Assembly (NCBI GenBank): GCA_045538755.1
Contig: JAZQEC010000038.1
Span: 1-64,000, forward strand
Length of the DNA stretch: 64,000 bases
Direction: 5' to 3'
From: UBA1738 sp045538755
GTDB taxonomy: Bacteria > Bacillota > Clostridia > UBA1381
Notes under the pieces: model-generated
Seen by the model: the letters and a program-made list of their open reading frames with translations, nothing else
Told to the model about the DNA's origin: nothing
Database searches by the model: none
Part shown: piece by piece, positions 15,568 to 23,697 of the stretch
Position numbering within the stretch: position 1 is the stretch's first letter
Layout: the number at the start of each line of letters is the position of its first letter
Program-made: the position numbers and the translations under genes

Positions 15568-18500
15568 TGGTATATAGAATTTACGTTGAAAAAAAAGAAG
15601 GGCTTGCACACGAGGCAACTGCGTTAAAGAAGGAACTTGTAAGTCTGCTTGGGATTTCAGAACTTAAAGAAATTCGTCTTTTTAACCGATATGATGTTGA
15701 AAATATCGAAAAGGAGCTGTTTGATTACTGTACAAACACAGTTTTTTCAGAACCGCAGCTTGATATTGTAACCGATAGCTATGCAAATGATGCTGACTTT
15801 GTGTTTGCAGTAGAATATTTACCTGGTCAGTTTGACCAGAGAGCAAATTCTGCATCGGAATGTATCCAGATTATTTCAAAGGGCGAGCGTCCTTTAGTTA
15901 AAACGGCAAAGGTTTATGCACTTTACGGAAAACTGACAGAAAAAGATGTCGAAAAGATAAAAAGCTATGTTATAAACCCTGTTGAGGCACGTGAAGCTTC
16001 TCTTGAGCCTGTTAAAACGATAAAGGCAGAATATGACATTCCTACAACTGTTAAAACTCTTGATGGTTTTTGCGAGCTTACAGAAGACGGCCTTAAAGAC
16101 TTTATAAAAGAACAGGGCCTTGCAATGGACCTTGACGATATAAAATTCTGTCAAAAATATTTTGTATCTGAAAAGAGAGATCCAACCATTACTGAAATTA
16201 AGATGATTGATACATATTGGTCGGATCATTGCCGTCATACAACATTTTTAACAAATATTGATAATGTTGAATTTGAAGACGCACTGCTTCAGAATGCGTA
16301 TGATGAATATTTAAATGTGCGTAAGGAACTTGGCAGAACAAAGCCGATAAACCTTATGGATATTGCAACTATTGCAACAAAATATCTAAAGAAAAACGGA
16401 AAACTTGAAAAGCTTGATGAGTCGGAAGAAATTAATGCTTGTACAGTTAAAATTGATGTTGATGTCGACGGAAAAACTGAAAAGTGGCTTCTGCTGTTTA
16501 AGAACGAAACACATAACCACCCGACAGAAATTGAGCCTTTTGGTGGTGCTGCAACCTGTATTGGAGGCGCAATCCGTGACCCGTTATCTGGAAGAAGCTA
16601 TGTATATGCGGCTATGCGTGTAACAGGTGCCGCTGATCCATTAAAACCAGTTAACGAAACATTAAAGGGTAAGCTTCCGCAGAGAAAAATTGTTACAACA
16701 GCGGCAAATGGTTATAGCTCTTATGGTAACCAGATTGGTCTTGCAACAGGTCAAGTTGACGAAATTTACCATGACGGCTATGTTGCAAAAAGAATGGAAA
16801 TCGGTGCAGTTATTGCCGCTGCACCTGCAGAAAATGTGCGTCGCGAACGCCCTGAGGCTGGAGATATTGTTATTTTACTTGGCGGCAGAACAGGACGTGA
16901 TGGTTGTGGCGGTGCGACTGGTTCTTCAAAATCGCACAGCCTTTCATCTCTTGAAACTTGCGGTGCAGAAGTTCAAAAAGGTAATGCACCTGAAGAAAGA
17001 AAGCTTCAGAGACTTTTCAGAAATGCAGAAGCCTCAAAACTTATTAAAAGATGTAACGATTTTGGCGCAGGCGGAGTTTCTGTTGCTATTGGCGAACTTG
17101 CAGACGGTCTTTTAATAAACCTTGATGCCGTTCCTAAAAAATATGACGGTCTTGACGGAACAGAGCTTGCGATTTCCGAATCTCAGGAAAGAATGGCAGT
17201 CGTTGTCGAAGCAAAAGACGTTAATCGTTTCTGCGAGCTTGCAGAAAGTGAAAACTTAGAGGCAACAGTAGTTGCAACAGTTAAAGAAAATCCGTATCTA
17301 ACAATGACTTGGAACGGAAACGAGATTGTTAATATTTCAAGAGAATTCTTAAATTCAAACGGTGCTCCAAAACATATTGAGATAGCTCCGTCAGCACCTG
17401 AGGCATTTGCTAAAAATACAGACGGCGACTTTGAAAAACTTTATAAAGAGCTTGCAGGTGACCTCAATGTTTGCTCAAAACGTGGTCTGTCAGAACGTTT
17501 TGACTCAACAATCGGTGCAGGAACAGTGCTGATGCCGTTTGGAGGAAAATATCAGAGAACTCCTATTCAGGCTATGGTAAATAAGATTTCTGTTGAAAAG
17601 CAGGATACTGATACCTGTTCTTTAATGGCTTGGGGATACAATCCGTTTATTACCGAAAAGAGTCCGTATCACGGAGCATATCTTGCAGTGGTTGAATCAA
17701 TTTGTAAGCTTGTAGCAGAAGGCGCTTCATTTGAAGATGTTTACCTTACCTTCCAGGAATACTTTGAAAAGCCGATGCAAGATAAAAAGCGTTGGGGAAA
17801 ACCGCTTGCTGCACTTTTGGGAGCATTTATGGCACAGAAGGATTTTGAGATTGCCTCAATCGGCGGAAAGGACTCAATGAGCGGAACTTTTGAAAACATA
17901 GATGTTCCGCCGACACTTGTATCATTTGCAGTTACAACAGATAAAATTGCAAATATTATTTCACCGGAATTTAAGAATGTGGGAAGTAAGGTTGTAATTT
18001 TGAAGCCTGATTATACCGAGGCAGGACTTCCTGACAGTAATTCCTTAAAGGAGCTCTTTAATACTGTATCAGAGCTTATGAGAGACGGTAAGGTTTATGC
18101 TGCATATACACCTACTTATGGCGGTGTGGCAGAAGCGATACTTAAAATGTCTATGGGTAATAAGATAGGATTTAAGTATAGCGAGAACGTTACCAATGCT
18201 GACATTTTCGGCTATAACTATGGTGCATTTTTGCTTGAAACTGACGGAAGTGTTGACTTAGGCACAGTTTTAGGTGAAACAACCGAAGCGTTTGAAATTT
18301 CATATTTGAATACCGTTTTAAGTCTTGACGAGCTTTGCGATATTTATGAAAATAAGCTTGAAAAGATTTATAAATGTAACATCGAGACACAGGCAAAGGA
18401 AGTTCCTGAATTCAAGTTTGAAGCAAAAGAATTTAAAGCTCCTGCGATTAAAGCAGCAAAGCCAAATGCATTAATTACTGTATTCCCTGGAACAAACTGT

Positions 18501-19256
18501 GAATATGATACCGCAAAGGCTCTTGCAGAAGCTGGTGCTAATCCGGAAATATTTGTTATTAACAACCTTTCTGCAAAAAATATTGCAGAGTCGGTTTCTG
18601 TCTTTGCAAAAAAGGTTAAGGACTCACAAATCATCTTCATTCCTGGCGGATTTTCAGGCGGTGACGAGCCTGATGGTTCAGGAAAGTTTATTACTGCTTT
18701 TTTCCGTAATCCGGAAATTAAAGAAGCAGTTACAGAACTTTTAGAAAACCGCGATGGACTTATGGGCGGTATCTGTAACGGATTTCAGGCACTTGTAAAG
18801 CTTGGACTTGTTCCTTTCGGAAAAATCATTGATACTGACGAAACTTGTCCGACACTTACTTATAACACTATTGCAAGACACCAGTCAAAGCAGGTAAGAA
18901 CAAAGCTTGTGTCAAACAACTCTCCTTGGCTTATGGAAGCTAAGGTTGGCGAAATTTATACTGTACCGATTTCGCATGGCGAAGGAAGATTTTTAGCAGA
19001 TGATGCGACTATCGCGCGCCTTGCAGCAAACGGACAGATAATAACACAGTATGTTGATCTTGCAGGAAAGCCTACAACAGATGTTCAGTACAATCCAAAT
19101 AACTCCTGTGCCGCTATTGAAGGTATAATTTCACCTGACGGCAGGGTTATAGGAAAGATGGGACATTCAGAACGTATCGGCAAGGGACTTTATAAAAATG
19201 TTCCTGGTAATTATGATCTTGGAATGTTTAAGTCAGCTGTTAAATATTTTAAATAA
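15567..19256 (+). CDS. purL: FGAM synthase, single-chain type (PurL with fused PurQ domain)
   Basis: A protein of 1229 residues, so it is the large one-polypeptide form and no separate purS or purQ is needed. In order: an N-terminal PurS-like region (1-200), ATP-binding IDTYWSDHCRHTTF and ETHNHPTEIEPFGGAATC, two AIRS-like halves, and a C-terminal class I glutaminase from about 970. The glutaminase has nucleophile Cys in GGICNGFQALV and the His-Glu pair in SHGEGRF. It converts FGAR plus glutamine to FGAM. It is the last gene of the operon, followed by a strong terminator. purF, purC, purB and purK are not in the window. Confidence 0.95.
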   Translation: MVYRIYVEKKEGLAHEATALKKELVSLLGISELKEIRLFNRYDVENIEKELFDYCTNTVFSEPQLDIVTDSYANDADFVFAVEYLPGQFDQRANSASECIQIISKGERPLVKTAKVYALYGKLTEKDVEKIKSYVINPVEAREASLEPVKTIKAEYDIPTTVKTLDGFCELTEDGLKDFIKEQGLAMDLDDIKFCQKYFVSEKRDPTITEIKMIDTYWSDHCRHTTFLTNIDNVEFEDALLQNAYDEYLNVRKELGRTKPINLMDIATIATKYLKKNGKLEKLDESEEINACTVKIDVDVDGKTEKWLLLFKNETHNHPTEIEPFGGAATCIGGAIRDPLSGRSYVYAAMRVTGAADPLKPVNETLKGKLPQRKIVTTAANGYSSYGNQIGLATGQVDEIYHDGYVAKRMEIGAVIAAAPAENVRRERPEAGDIVILLGGRTGRDGCGGATGSSKSHSLSSLETCGAEVQKGNAPEERKLQRLFRNAEASKLIKRCNDFGAGGVSVAIGELADGLLINLDAVPKKYDGLDGTELAISESQERMAVVVEAKDVNRFCELAESENLEATVVATVKENPYLTMTWNGNEIVNISREFLNSNGAPKHIEIAPSAPEAFAKNTDGDFEKLYKELAGDLNVCSKRGLSERFDSTIGAGTVLMPFGGKYQRTPIQAMVNKISVEKQDTDTCSLMAWGYNPFITEKSPYHGAYLAVVESICKLVAEGASFEDVYLTFQEYFEKPMQDKKRWGKPLAALLGAFMAQKDFEIASIGGKDSMSGTFENIDVPPTLVSFAVTTDKIANIISPEFKNVGSKVVILKPDYTEAGLPDSNSLKELFNTVSELMRDGKVYAAYTPTYGGVAEAILKMSMGNKIGFKYSENVTNADIFGYNYGAFLLETDGSVDLGTVLGETTEAFEISYLNTVLSLDELCDIYENKLEKIYKCNIETQAKEVPEFKFEAKEFKAPAIKAAKPNALITVFPGTNCEYDTAKALAEAGANPEIFVINNLSAKNIAESVSVFAKKVKDSQIIFIPGGFSGGDEPDGSGKFITAFFRNPEIKEAVTELLENRDGLMGGICNGFQALVKLGLVPFGKIIDTDETCPTLTYNTIARHQSKQVRTKLVSNNSPWLMEAKVGEIYTVPISHGEGRFLADDATIARLAANGQIITQYVDLAGKPTTDVQYNPNNSCAAIEGIISPDGRVIGKMGHSERIGKGLYKNVPGNYDLGMFKSAVKYFK

Positions 19257-19260
19257 TCAA

Positions 19261-19296
19261 AAAAGACCGTACTACCAAAATAGTGCGGTCTTTTGC
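19261..19296 (+). terminator. terminator of the purine operon
   Basis: AAAAGACCGTACTA (19261-19274) pairs with TAGTGCGGTCTTTT (19281-19294), with one G-U pair, around a 6-base loop. The A/T-rich arms supply the U-run. Confidence 0.88.
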
Positions 19297-19354
19297 ATAT
19301 AAAGGCTTCTTATGGGAAAAATAAAAGAAAATTTTATTTCTTTAAGGAGAATTT

Positions 19355-20467
19355 ATGCTGAAAAAAATAATTGGGCTTGTGTTTGTACTTTTTGCAGTTC
19401 CAAGTAGTGTTTTTGCTTTGAATTTAAGCGCAGAATCTACCGTTTTAATCAGCGCAGATACAAGACAGATTTTATATAATGACAACGCCTTTTTGAAAAT
19501 GGGAATGGCAAGTACAACAAAAATAATGACAGCATTGGTGGCGCTTGAAAATGCTTCGGTTGATAAAATAATTACAGTTTCCCAAAACGCACAAAATCAA
19601 GAGGGTTCTTCAATTTATTTAAGAACAGGCGATGAATTGCCTCTCATAGAGTTGCTTTACGGGCTTATGCTAAACTCAGGAAACGATGCTGCAGTTGCAA
19701 TAGCTGAAGGAATAGGAGAAAGTTGTGATAATTTTGTTCAAATGATGAACGAAAAAGCATCAGAATTGGGATGCAGAAACACAAATTTTAAAAATCCCAA
19801 CGGATTGTCAGATCCGGAACATTACTCATGCGCATATGATTTAGCGCTTATTATGGCGTATGCGATGGAAAATGAGACATTTGCTAAAATTGTATCAACA
19901 AAGGAATATCAAATACAAAATAAAGATTCAGTAACCTATCTTAGAAATCATAACAAGCTTTTGTGGCAGACGAATACCTGTATTGGCGGAAAAACAGGCT
20001 TTACAAAAGCAGATGGAAGATGTCTTGTGTCATGCGCGGAAAAAGATGGTAAAAGAATAGTTGTAGCAACCTTAAATGACAGAAATGACTGGAATGATCA
20101 CAAATCACTTTTTGATTATGGTTTTGAAAAATTAAAAAATGTTGAAATCATAAAGGAAAATGAGATTTTATGTACAAAGTCAATTCGTTCTGTTAAGGTT
20201 AATATTCTGTCAGGCGAAAAAGTAGTTGTTCCGCTCAAAAATGGAAAAAAACGTAATTTGTCATGTAGAATAAATCTTGATGAAACTATAAATGGTGAAA
20301 TAAATTATGGAACGCATATTGGTTATGCTGACATATTTGTAGGTGATTATAAGATATGTAGTATACCTATAAAAAGCGGACAGGCGGTAAAAAAAGAGCC
20401 ATCTAAAATTTTTGCTGATAATTTAAAATATTTTTTAAAATTCGTTTTACTAAAAAGAGAACTGTAA
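19355..20467 (+). CDS. D-alanyl-D-alanine carboxypeptidase (PBP5/DacF family)
   Basis: A protein of 370 residues. It has a Sec signal peptide (1 to about 21, ending VFA), then the three serine-peptidase motifs: SxxK in ASTTKIMTA, SGN in LNSGNDAAVAIAEG and KTG in GGKTGFTKADG. The C-terminal 100 residues form the PBP5_C domain, and the very end (YFLKFVLLKREL) could be an amphipathic membrane anchor. It trims the terminal D-Ala from peptidoglycan pentapeptides. In spore formers this family includes DacB and DacF (cortex); I cannot say which role applies. AAGGAG precedes ATG 19355. Confidence 0.92.
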   Translation: MLKKIIGLVFVLFAVPSSVFALNLSAESTVLISADTRQILYNDNAFLKMGMASTTKIMTALVALENASVDKIITVSQNAQNQEGSSIYLRTGDELPLIELLYGLMLNSGNDAAVAIAEGIGESCDNFVQMMNEKASELGCRNTNFKNPNGLSDPEHYSCAYDLALIMAYAMENETFAKIVSTKEYQIQNKDSVTYLRNHNKLLWQTNTCIGGKTGFTKADGRCLVSCAEKDGKRIVVATLNDRNDWNDHKSLFDYGFEKLKNVEIIKENEILCTKSIRSVKVNILSGEKVVVPLKNGKKRNLSCRINLDETINGEINYGTHIGYADIFVGDYKICSIPIKSGQAVKKEPSKIFADNLKYFLKFVLLKREL

Positions 20468-20483
20468 ACTAGCAGTTCTCTTT
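20454..20483. terminator. bidirectional terminator between dacF-like gene and coaX
   Basis: AGAGAACTG (20456-20464) pairs perfectly with 20473-20481, with A-rich and T-rich outer bases extending the stem on both sides. It contains the stop codons of both convergent genes, which is an economical layout. Confidence 0.8.
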
Positions 20484-21236
20484 GTGCTTTTTATAAATAA
20501 GCCATAATCCGCGGAGTAAGAGGTTTTCATCGTAAATTATTTCATGCTTACAATTTTCTATTATACATTTTGACAGACCACCTGTGGCAATTACGGTTGT
20601 TTTTTCACCTATTTCGTTTTCGATTTTGTCAATCATTCCGTCCAGCATTGAAGCATATCCTAAAATAGCTCCGCTTTGCATAGCGTCAATGGTGTTTTTA
20701 CCTATAACACTTTTTGGTGCTTCAAGGCTTATTGAAGGAAGCAGGGAAGTTGCTTTTGAAAGTGCCTGCTGTGAAACCATAAGTCCGGGAATTATTGCGC
20801 CGCCGATATAAGTTCCTGTTTTATCAATGGCAAAAATTGTTGTTGCAGTGCCCATGTCGATGTGAATTATAGGAGGCTCAAAGTCATTTAGAACTGTAAC
20901 GGCACCAACAACTAAGTCATTTCCAAGCTGTGACGGGTCATCGAGGTCAACTTTTAATCCTTCAGCACCTGATACCATTATCGGGTCTTTACCCAGAACA
21001 AGACGCACTGCGGTTTTAAGTGCCTGATTTATAGGCGGGACAACCGATGAAATTATTGCTCCTTCAAAAGATTTTATATCAATATCATTTATAGTTAGTA
21101 TATTTTTGAGCATAACAGCAAATTCCATATCTGTTTTGGAAGAATTTGTAGTAATGCGGCCATTAAAAACGATTTTCCCATCTTCTATGCAGCCAATAAC
21201 AATATTTGAGTTGCCAACATCTAAAGCTAAAATCAT
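20469..21236 (-). CDS. coaX: type III pantothenate kinase
   Basis: A protein of 255 residues of the ASKHA fold. The phosphate-binding motifs are DVGNSNIVIG at the N-terminus, IDMGTATTIFAID in the middle with GGAIIPGLMVS, and ATGGLSKCI near the end. It phosphorylates pantothenate in the first step of CoA synthesis. The family typically uses a monovalent cation and escapes CoA feedback. AAAGGAG precedes the ATG, and its promoter lies within the end of the neighbouring ATPase gene. Confidence 0.95.
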   Translation of the reverse strand: MILALDVGNSNIVIGCIEDGKIVFNGRITTNSSKTDMEFAVMLKNILTINDIDIKSFEGAIISSVVPPINQALKTAVRLVLGKDPIMVSGAEGLKVDLDDPSQLGNDLVVGAVTVLNDFEPPIIHIDMGTATTIFAIDKTGTYIGGAIIPGLMVSQQALSKATSLLPSISLEAPKSVIGKNTIDAMQSGAILGYASMLDGMIDKIENEIGEKTTVIATGGLSKCIIENCKHEIIYDENLLLRGLWLIYKKHKENC

Positions 21237-21266
21237 AATTGCATCTCCTTTGTATTATATAAAAAA

Positions 21267-21295
21267 ATTATACACTTTTTATAAAGTCTTGTCAA
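21267..21295 (-). promoter_or_regulatory. sigma-A promoter of coaX
   Basis: On the minus strand: TTGACA (21295-21290), a 17-base spacer, TATAAT (21272-21267). The -35 box overlaps the 3' end of the P-type ATPase gene, so that gene may also read through into coaX. Confidence 0.85.
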
Positions 21296-23147
21296 TCCTT
21301 AACGCACGAAGTGCATTTAAAACTGCAATAAGGCATACACCGACATCAGCAAATACACCAAGCCACATTGTCGCATTACCCAAAATTCCCAAAAGCATAA
21401 TTGAAAACTTTATTATAAGGGCAAGAAGAATATTTTCCTTTGCAATTAATAATGATTTGCGTGCAATTTTAACTGCGAGCGGAATTTTAGCCAAGTCATC
21501 TGTCATAATAACTACATCACTTGCCTCAATAGCAGCATCTGTGCCTAATCCGCCCATAGAAATTCCCACGTCAGAATGCGAAAGAACAGGAGCGTCGTTT
21601 ATACCATCGCCTACAAAGGCGGTAGGACCACTCTTGCGTATTTCGTTCATAATTTTAACCTTATCTTGCGGCAAGAGGCTTGCATATAACTCTGTTTCAA
21701 GATTTTTGGCAACAACTTCAGCGTTTGTTTTACTGTCTCCTGTTAAAATTGCAGACTTTATTTTTAATAAAGATAGGGAAGTGATAACATCTTTTGCGTT
21801 GTGCTTAATCTTATCCTTTACAGTTATGGTTCCAGAAAATACATTATTTACTGCAACAAACAGCGAATTATTGTTTTTTACGGTACAGTTTATTCCGTTT
21901 TTTTCTAAAAAGCTTTTAGAGCCCACTAAAACAGATTTGCCGTTAACTTTTGCAGATACTCCATTTCCTGCAATTTCAGAGTAGTCTGAAATATTATCTG
22001 TAATAATTTGCTCTTTGTATTCTGCCACAATAGCTTTTGCGATAGGATGTGAAGAATAAAATTCAGCATAAGCGGCATATTTTAAAATTTCATTTCCTTC
22101 TTTTGCAGGTAAAATATCTGTAACTTGAATTTTACCTTCGGTAAGAGTACCTGTCTTATCAAAAGTAATGTTTTTAATTTTAGCAAGCTTTTCAAGGGCA
22201 TAGCCGCCTTTTGCTAAAATTCCGTTTTTTGATAAACAGCCTATTCCGGCAAAAAATGTAAGAGGAACGGAAACTACTATTGCACATGGGCATGAAACAA
22301 CTAAAAATACCATTGCCGTGTAAAACCACTCTTCAAAATTTTTAGAAAACATAGGTGGTAAGAGTGCAACTAAAAATGCCGCACATACAACTAAAGGCGT
22401 GTAAACTTTTGCAAATTTTGTAATAAACTTTTCTGATTTTGATTTATTTTCATTTTGAACAAGGTCAAGGATTTTGGACGCAGTTGATTCTGAAAAAATA
22501 CGTTTAACTTCAATTTCGACGTTTGAGTTTGTGTTTATCACACCACTTAATACCTCATCGTTTTTGGAAAAAAGGACAGGTTCGGCTTCGCCGGTGAGAG
22601 CTGAGGTGTCAAAATAGGCGCTGCCTTTTATAATAGTTCCGTCAAGCGGCACTTTTTCTCCTGATGAAACAAGAATTATGTCTCCGATTTGCACATCTTC
22701 GCAGGCAGTTTTAATAAAGCTGCCGCCTTTTAAAACCATTGCTGTATCAGCTCTTAGGTCCATAAGTGAAGAAATTGAAGTTTCGGATTTTTCAACCGCA
22801 TAATGTGAAAAAACCTCACCAATTTGATAAAAAAGCATTACCGCAACTGCCTCATGATATTCTCCGATAATGATTGCGCCTATTGTTGCAATACTCATCA
22901 AAAAATTCTCGTCAAAAATATGTTTTATATCTTTTACAGATTCTAAAAGAACATCATAACCTAAAATTAGGTATGATATGAATAATAATAGATTAATTTT
23001 AAATAAAATCCCACTAATAAAAAGTAGCGTGCCAGTGATGAAACGCAAAATTAATTTCTTTTTGATTTCTTTTTTTCCTGTATGGCAGCATAAATGATTG
23101 TGTAAATGATTATCTCCGCATGAATGTTCGTGGCAATGGCAACTCAT
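21279..23147 (-). CDS. heavy-metal P1B-type ATPase (Zn/Cd/Pb exporter type)
   Basis: A protein of about 622 residues. The start is the second of two ATGs (23147 or 23150) behind GGGAGGTG; a longer frame to 23177 would translate through the operator. In place of a classic HMA domain with GMTCxxC, the first 22 residues are a His/Cys-rich tail (SCHCHEHSCG, HLHNHLCCH). Core motifs are LTGEAEP, the metal-site CPC in VSCPCAIVVS, the phosphorylation site DKTGTLTEG, HPIAKAI and GDGINDAPVL. It pumps divalent soft metals out of the cell. The promoter and ArsR-like operator are immediately upstream; the regulator gene is not adjacent. Confidence 0.9.
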   Translation of the reverse strand: MSCHCHEHSCGDNHLHNHLCCHTGKKEIKKKLILRFITGTLLFISGILFKINLLLFISYLILGYDVLLESVKDIKHIFDENFLMSIATIGAIIIGEYHEAVAVMLFYQIGEVFSHYAVEKSETSISSLMDLRADTAMVLKGGSFIKTACEDVQIGDIILVSSGEKVPLDGTIIKGSAYFDTSALTGEAEPVLFSKNDEVLSGVINTNSNVEIEVKRIFSESTASKILDLVQNENKSKSEKFITKFAKVYTPLVVCAAFLVALLPPMFSKNFEEWFYTAMVFLVVSCPCAIVVSVPLTFFAGIGCLSKNGILAKGGYALEKLAKIKNITFDKTGTLTEGKIQVTDILPAKEGNEILKYAAYAEFYSSHPIAKAIVAEYKEQIITDNISDYSEIAGNGVSAKVNGKSVLVGSKSFLEKNGINCTVKNNNSLFVAVNNVFSGTITVKDKIKHNAKDVITSLSLLKIKSAILTGDSKTNAEVVAKNLETELYASLLPQDKVKIMNEIRKSGPTAFVGDGINDAPVLSHSDVGISMGGLGTDAAIEASDVVIMTDDLAKIPLAVKIARKSLLIAKENILLALIIKFSIMLLGILGNATMWLGVFADVGVCLIAVLNALRALRIDKTL

Positions 23148-23164
23148 CATAGCACCTCCCAATG

Positions 23165-23190
23165 AATATATGAACACTTATTCATATATT
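23165..23190 (-). promoter_or_regulatory. ArsR/SmtB-type operator
   Basis: A 12-2-12 inverted repeat, 23165-23176 and 23179-23190, matching at 11 of 12 positions, with core TGAAYA-N2-TRTTCA. This is the spacing and core of SmtB/CadC-class metal-sensor operators. It sits between the -10 box and the start of the metal ATPase, where a bound repressor would block transcription. Confidence 0.75.
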
Positions 23191-23191
23191 C

Positions 23192-23220
23192 ATTATATAT
23201 GCAACAAAATAAAATGTCAA
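23192..23220 (-). promoter_or_regulatory. sigma-A promoter of the metal ATPase
   Basis: On the minus strand: TTGACA (23220-23215), a 17-base spacer, TATAAT (23197-23192), a perfect consensus pair directly followed by the operator. Confidence 0.9.
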
Positions 23221-23239
23221 TACAATTTAGAAAAATATA

Positions 23240-23273
23240 AAAAAATAGCGGCAGATAAACTACCGCTATTTTG
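23240..23273 (-). terminator. terminator of the small Cys-rich gene
   Basis: AAAATAGCGG and CCGCTATTTT form a 10-bp stem with a 12-base loop; on the minus strand a T-run follows. It separates the small membrane gene from the ATPase promoter. Confidence 0.8.
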
Positions 23274-23276
23274 TCT

Positions 23277-23537
23277 TTATAGGTTACACTGATTTCTGGT
23301 GTTACAGCAACCTCTTGTAAGAAGAGTTACAAGGAAGAGGATAAACAAAATTACTGTCGCAGTTATAAGAATAGGTATAACCTCGATAAAAGTTGTAACA
23401 AAGGAAACACCGATAATTATTCCAACGGCAAATAATATTAAAACAGCCAAAAAGCCAAGTGCAAAGTCATAAAGACGGCAACATCTTGTCGTACATCTGC
23501 ATTCATTTGTTTCAGAATTGTTGATAGGACAATACAT
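23277..23537 (-). CDS. small Cys-rich two-helix membrane protein
   Basis: A protein of 86 residues that I do not recognise. A cysteine-rich N-terminus (CRCTTRCCRLYD, about 13-24) is followed by two hydrophobic helices (about 26-48 and 52-73) and a second cysteine cluster (RGCCNTRNQC, 75-84). The paired Cys clusters could bind metal, which would fit the neighbouring metal ATPase, but it has its own terminator and this is inference. AAGGAGGTG gives a strong ribosome site. No promoter stands out. Confidence 0.7.
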   Translation of the reverse strand: MYCPINNSETNECRCTTRCCRLYDFALGFLAVLILFAVGIIIGVSFVTTFIEVIPILITATVILFILFLVTLLTRGCCNTRNQCNL

Positions 23538-23638
23538 ACATTCACCTCCTTGTGTGTATGTAAAATGTTGCTTTTAATGTATACTATGAAAAAGAGATGA
23601 AAAATGTTAAATTTTAGTCAGAATATTCTAAGAAAACC

Positions 23639-23667
23639 TTGTTATAAAAAAAGTTTTGTGATATAAT
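23639..23667 (+). promoter_or_regulatory. probable promoter of fhs
   Basis: TTGTTA (23639-23644), a 17-base spacer, TATAAT (23662-23667). Confidence 0.7.
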
Positions 23668-23697
23668 ATTAGTAATATTTATTAGGAGATGACTCAA

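Noticed and set aside
16405..17115. Additional plus-strand frames inside purL
   Set aside because: They are out-of-frame shadows of the uninterrupted 1229-residue purL and carry no ribosome sites.
21106..21984. 292-codon plus-strand open frame
   Set aside because: It is antisense to coaX and the metal ATPase; the protein has no recognisable motif and is explained as a shadow of the two real genes.
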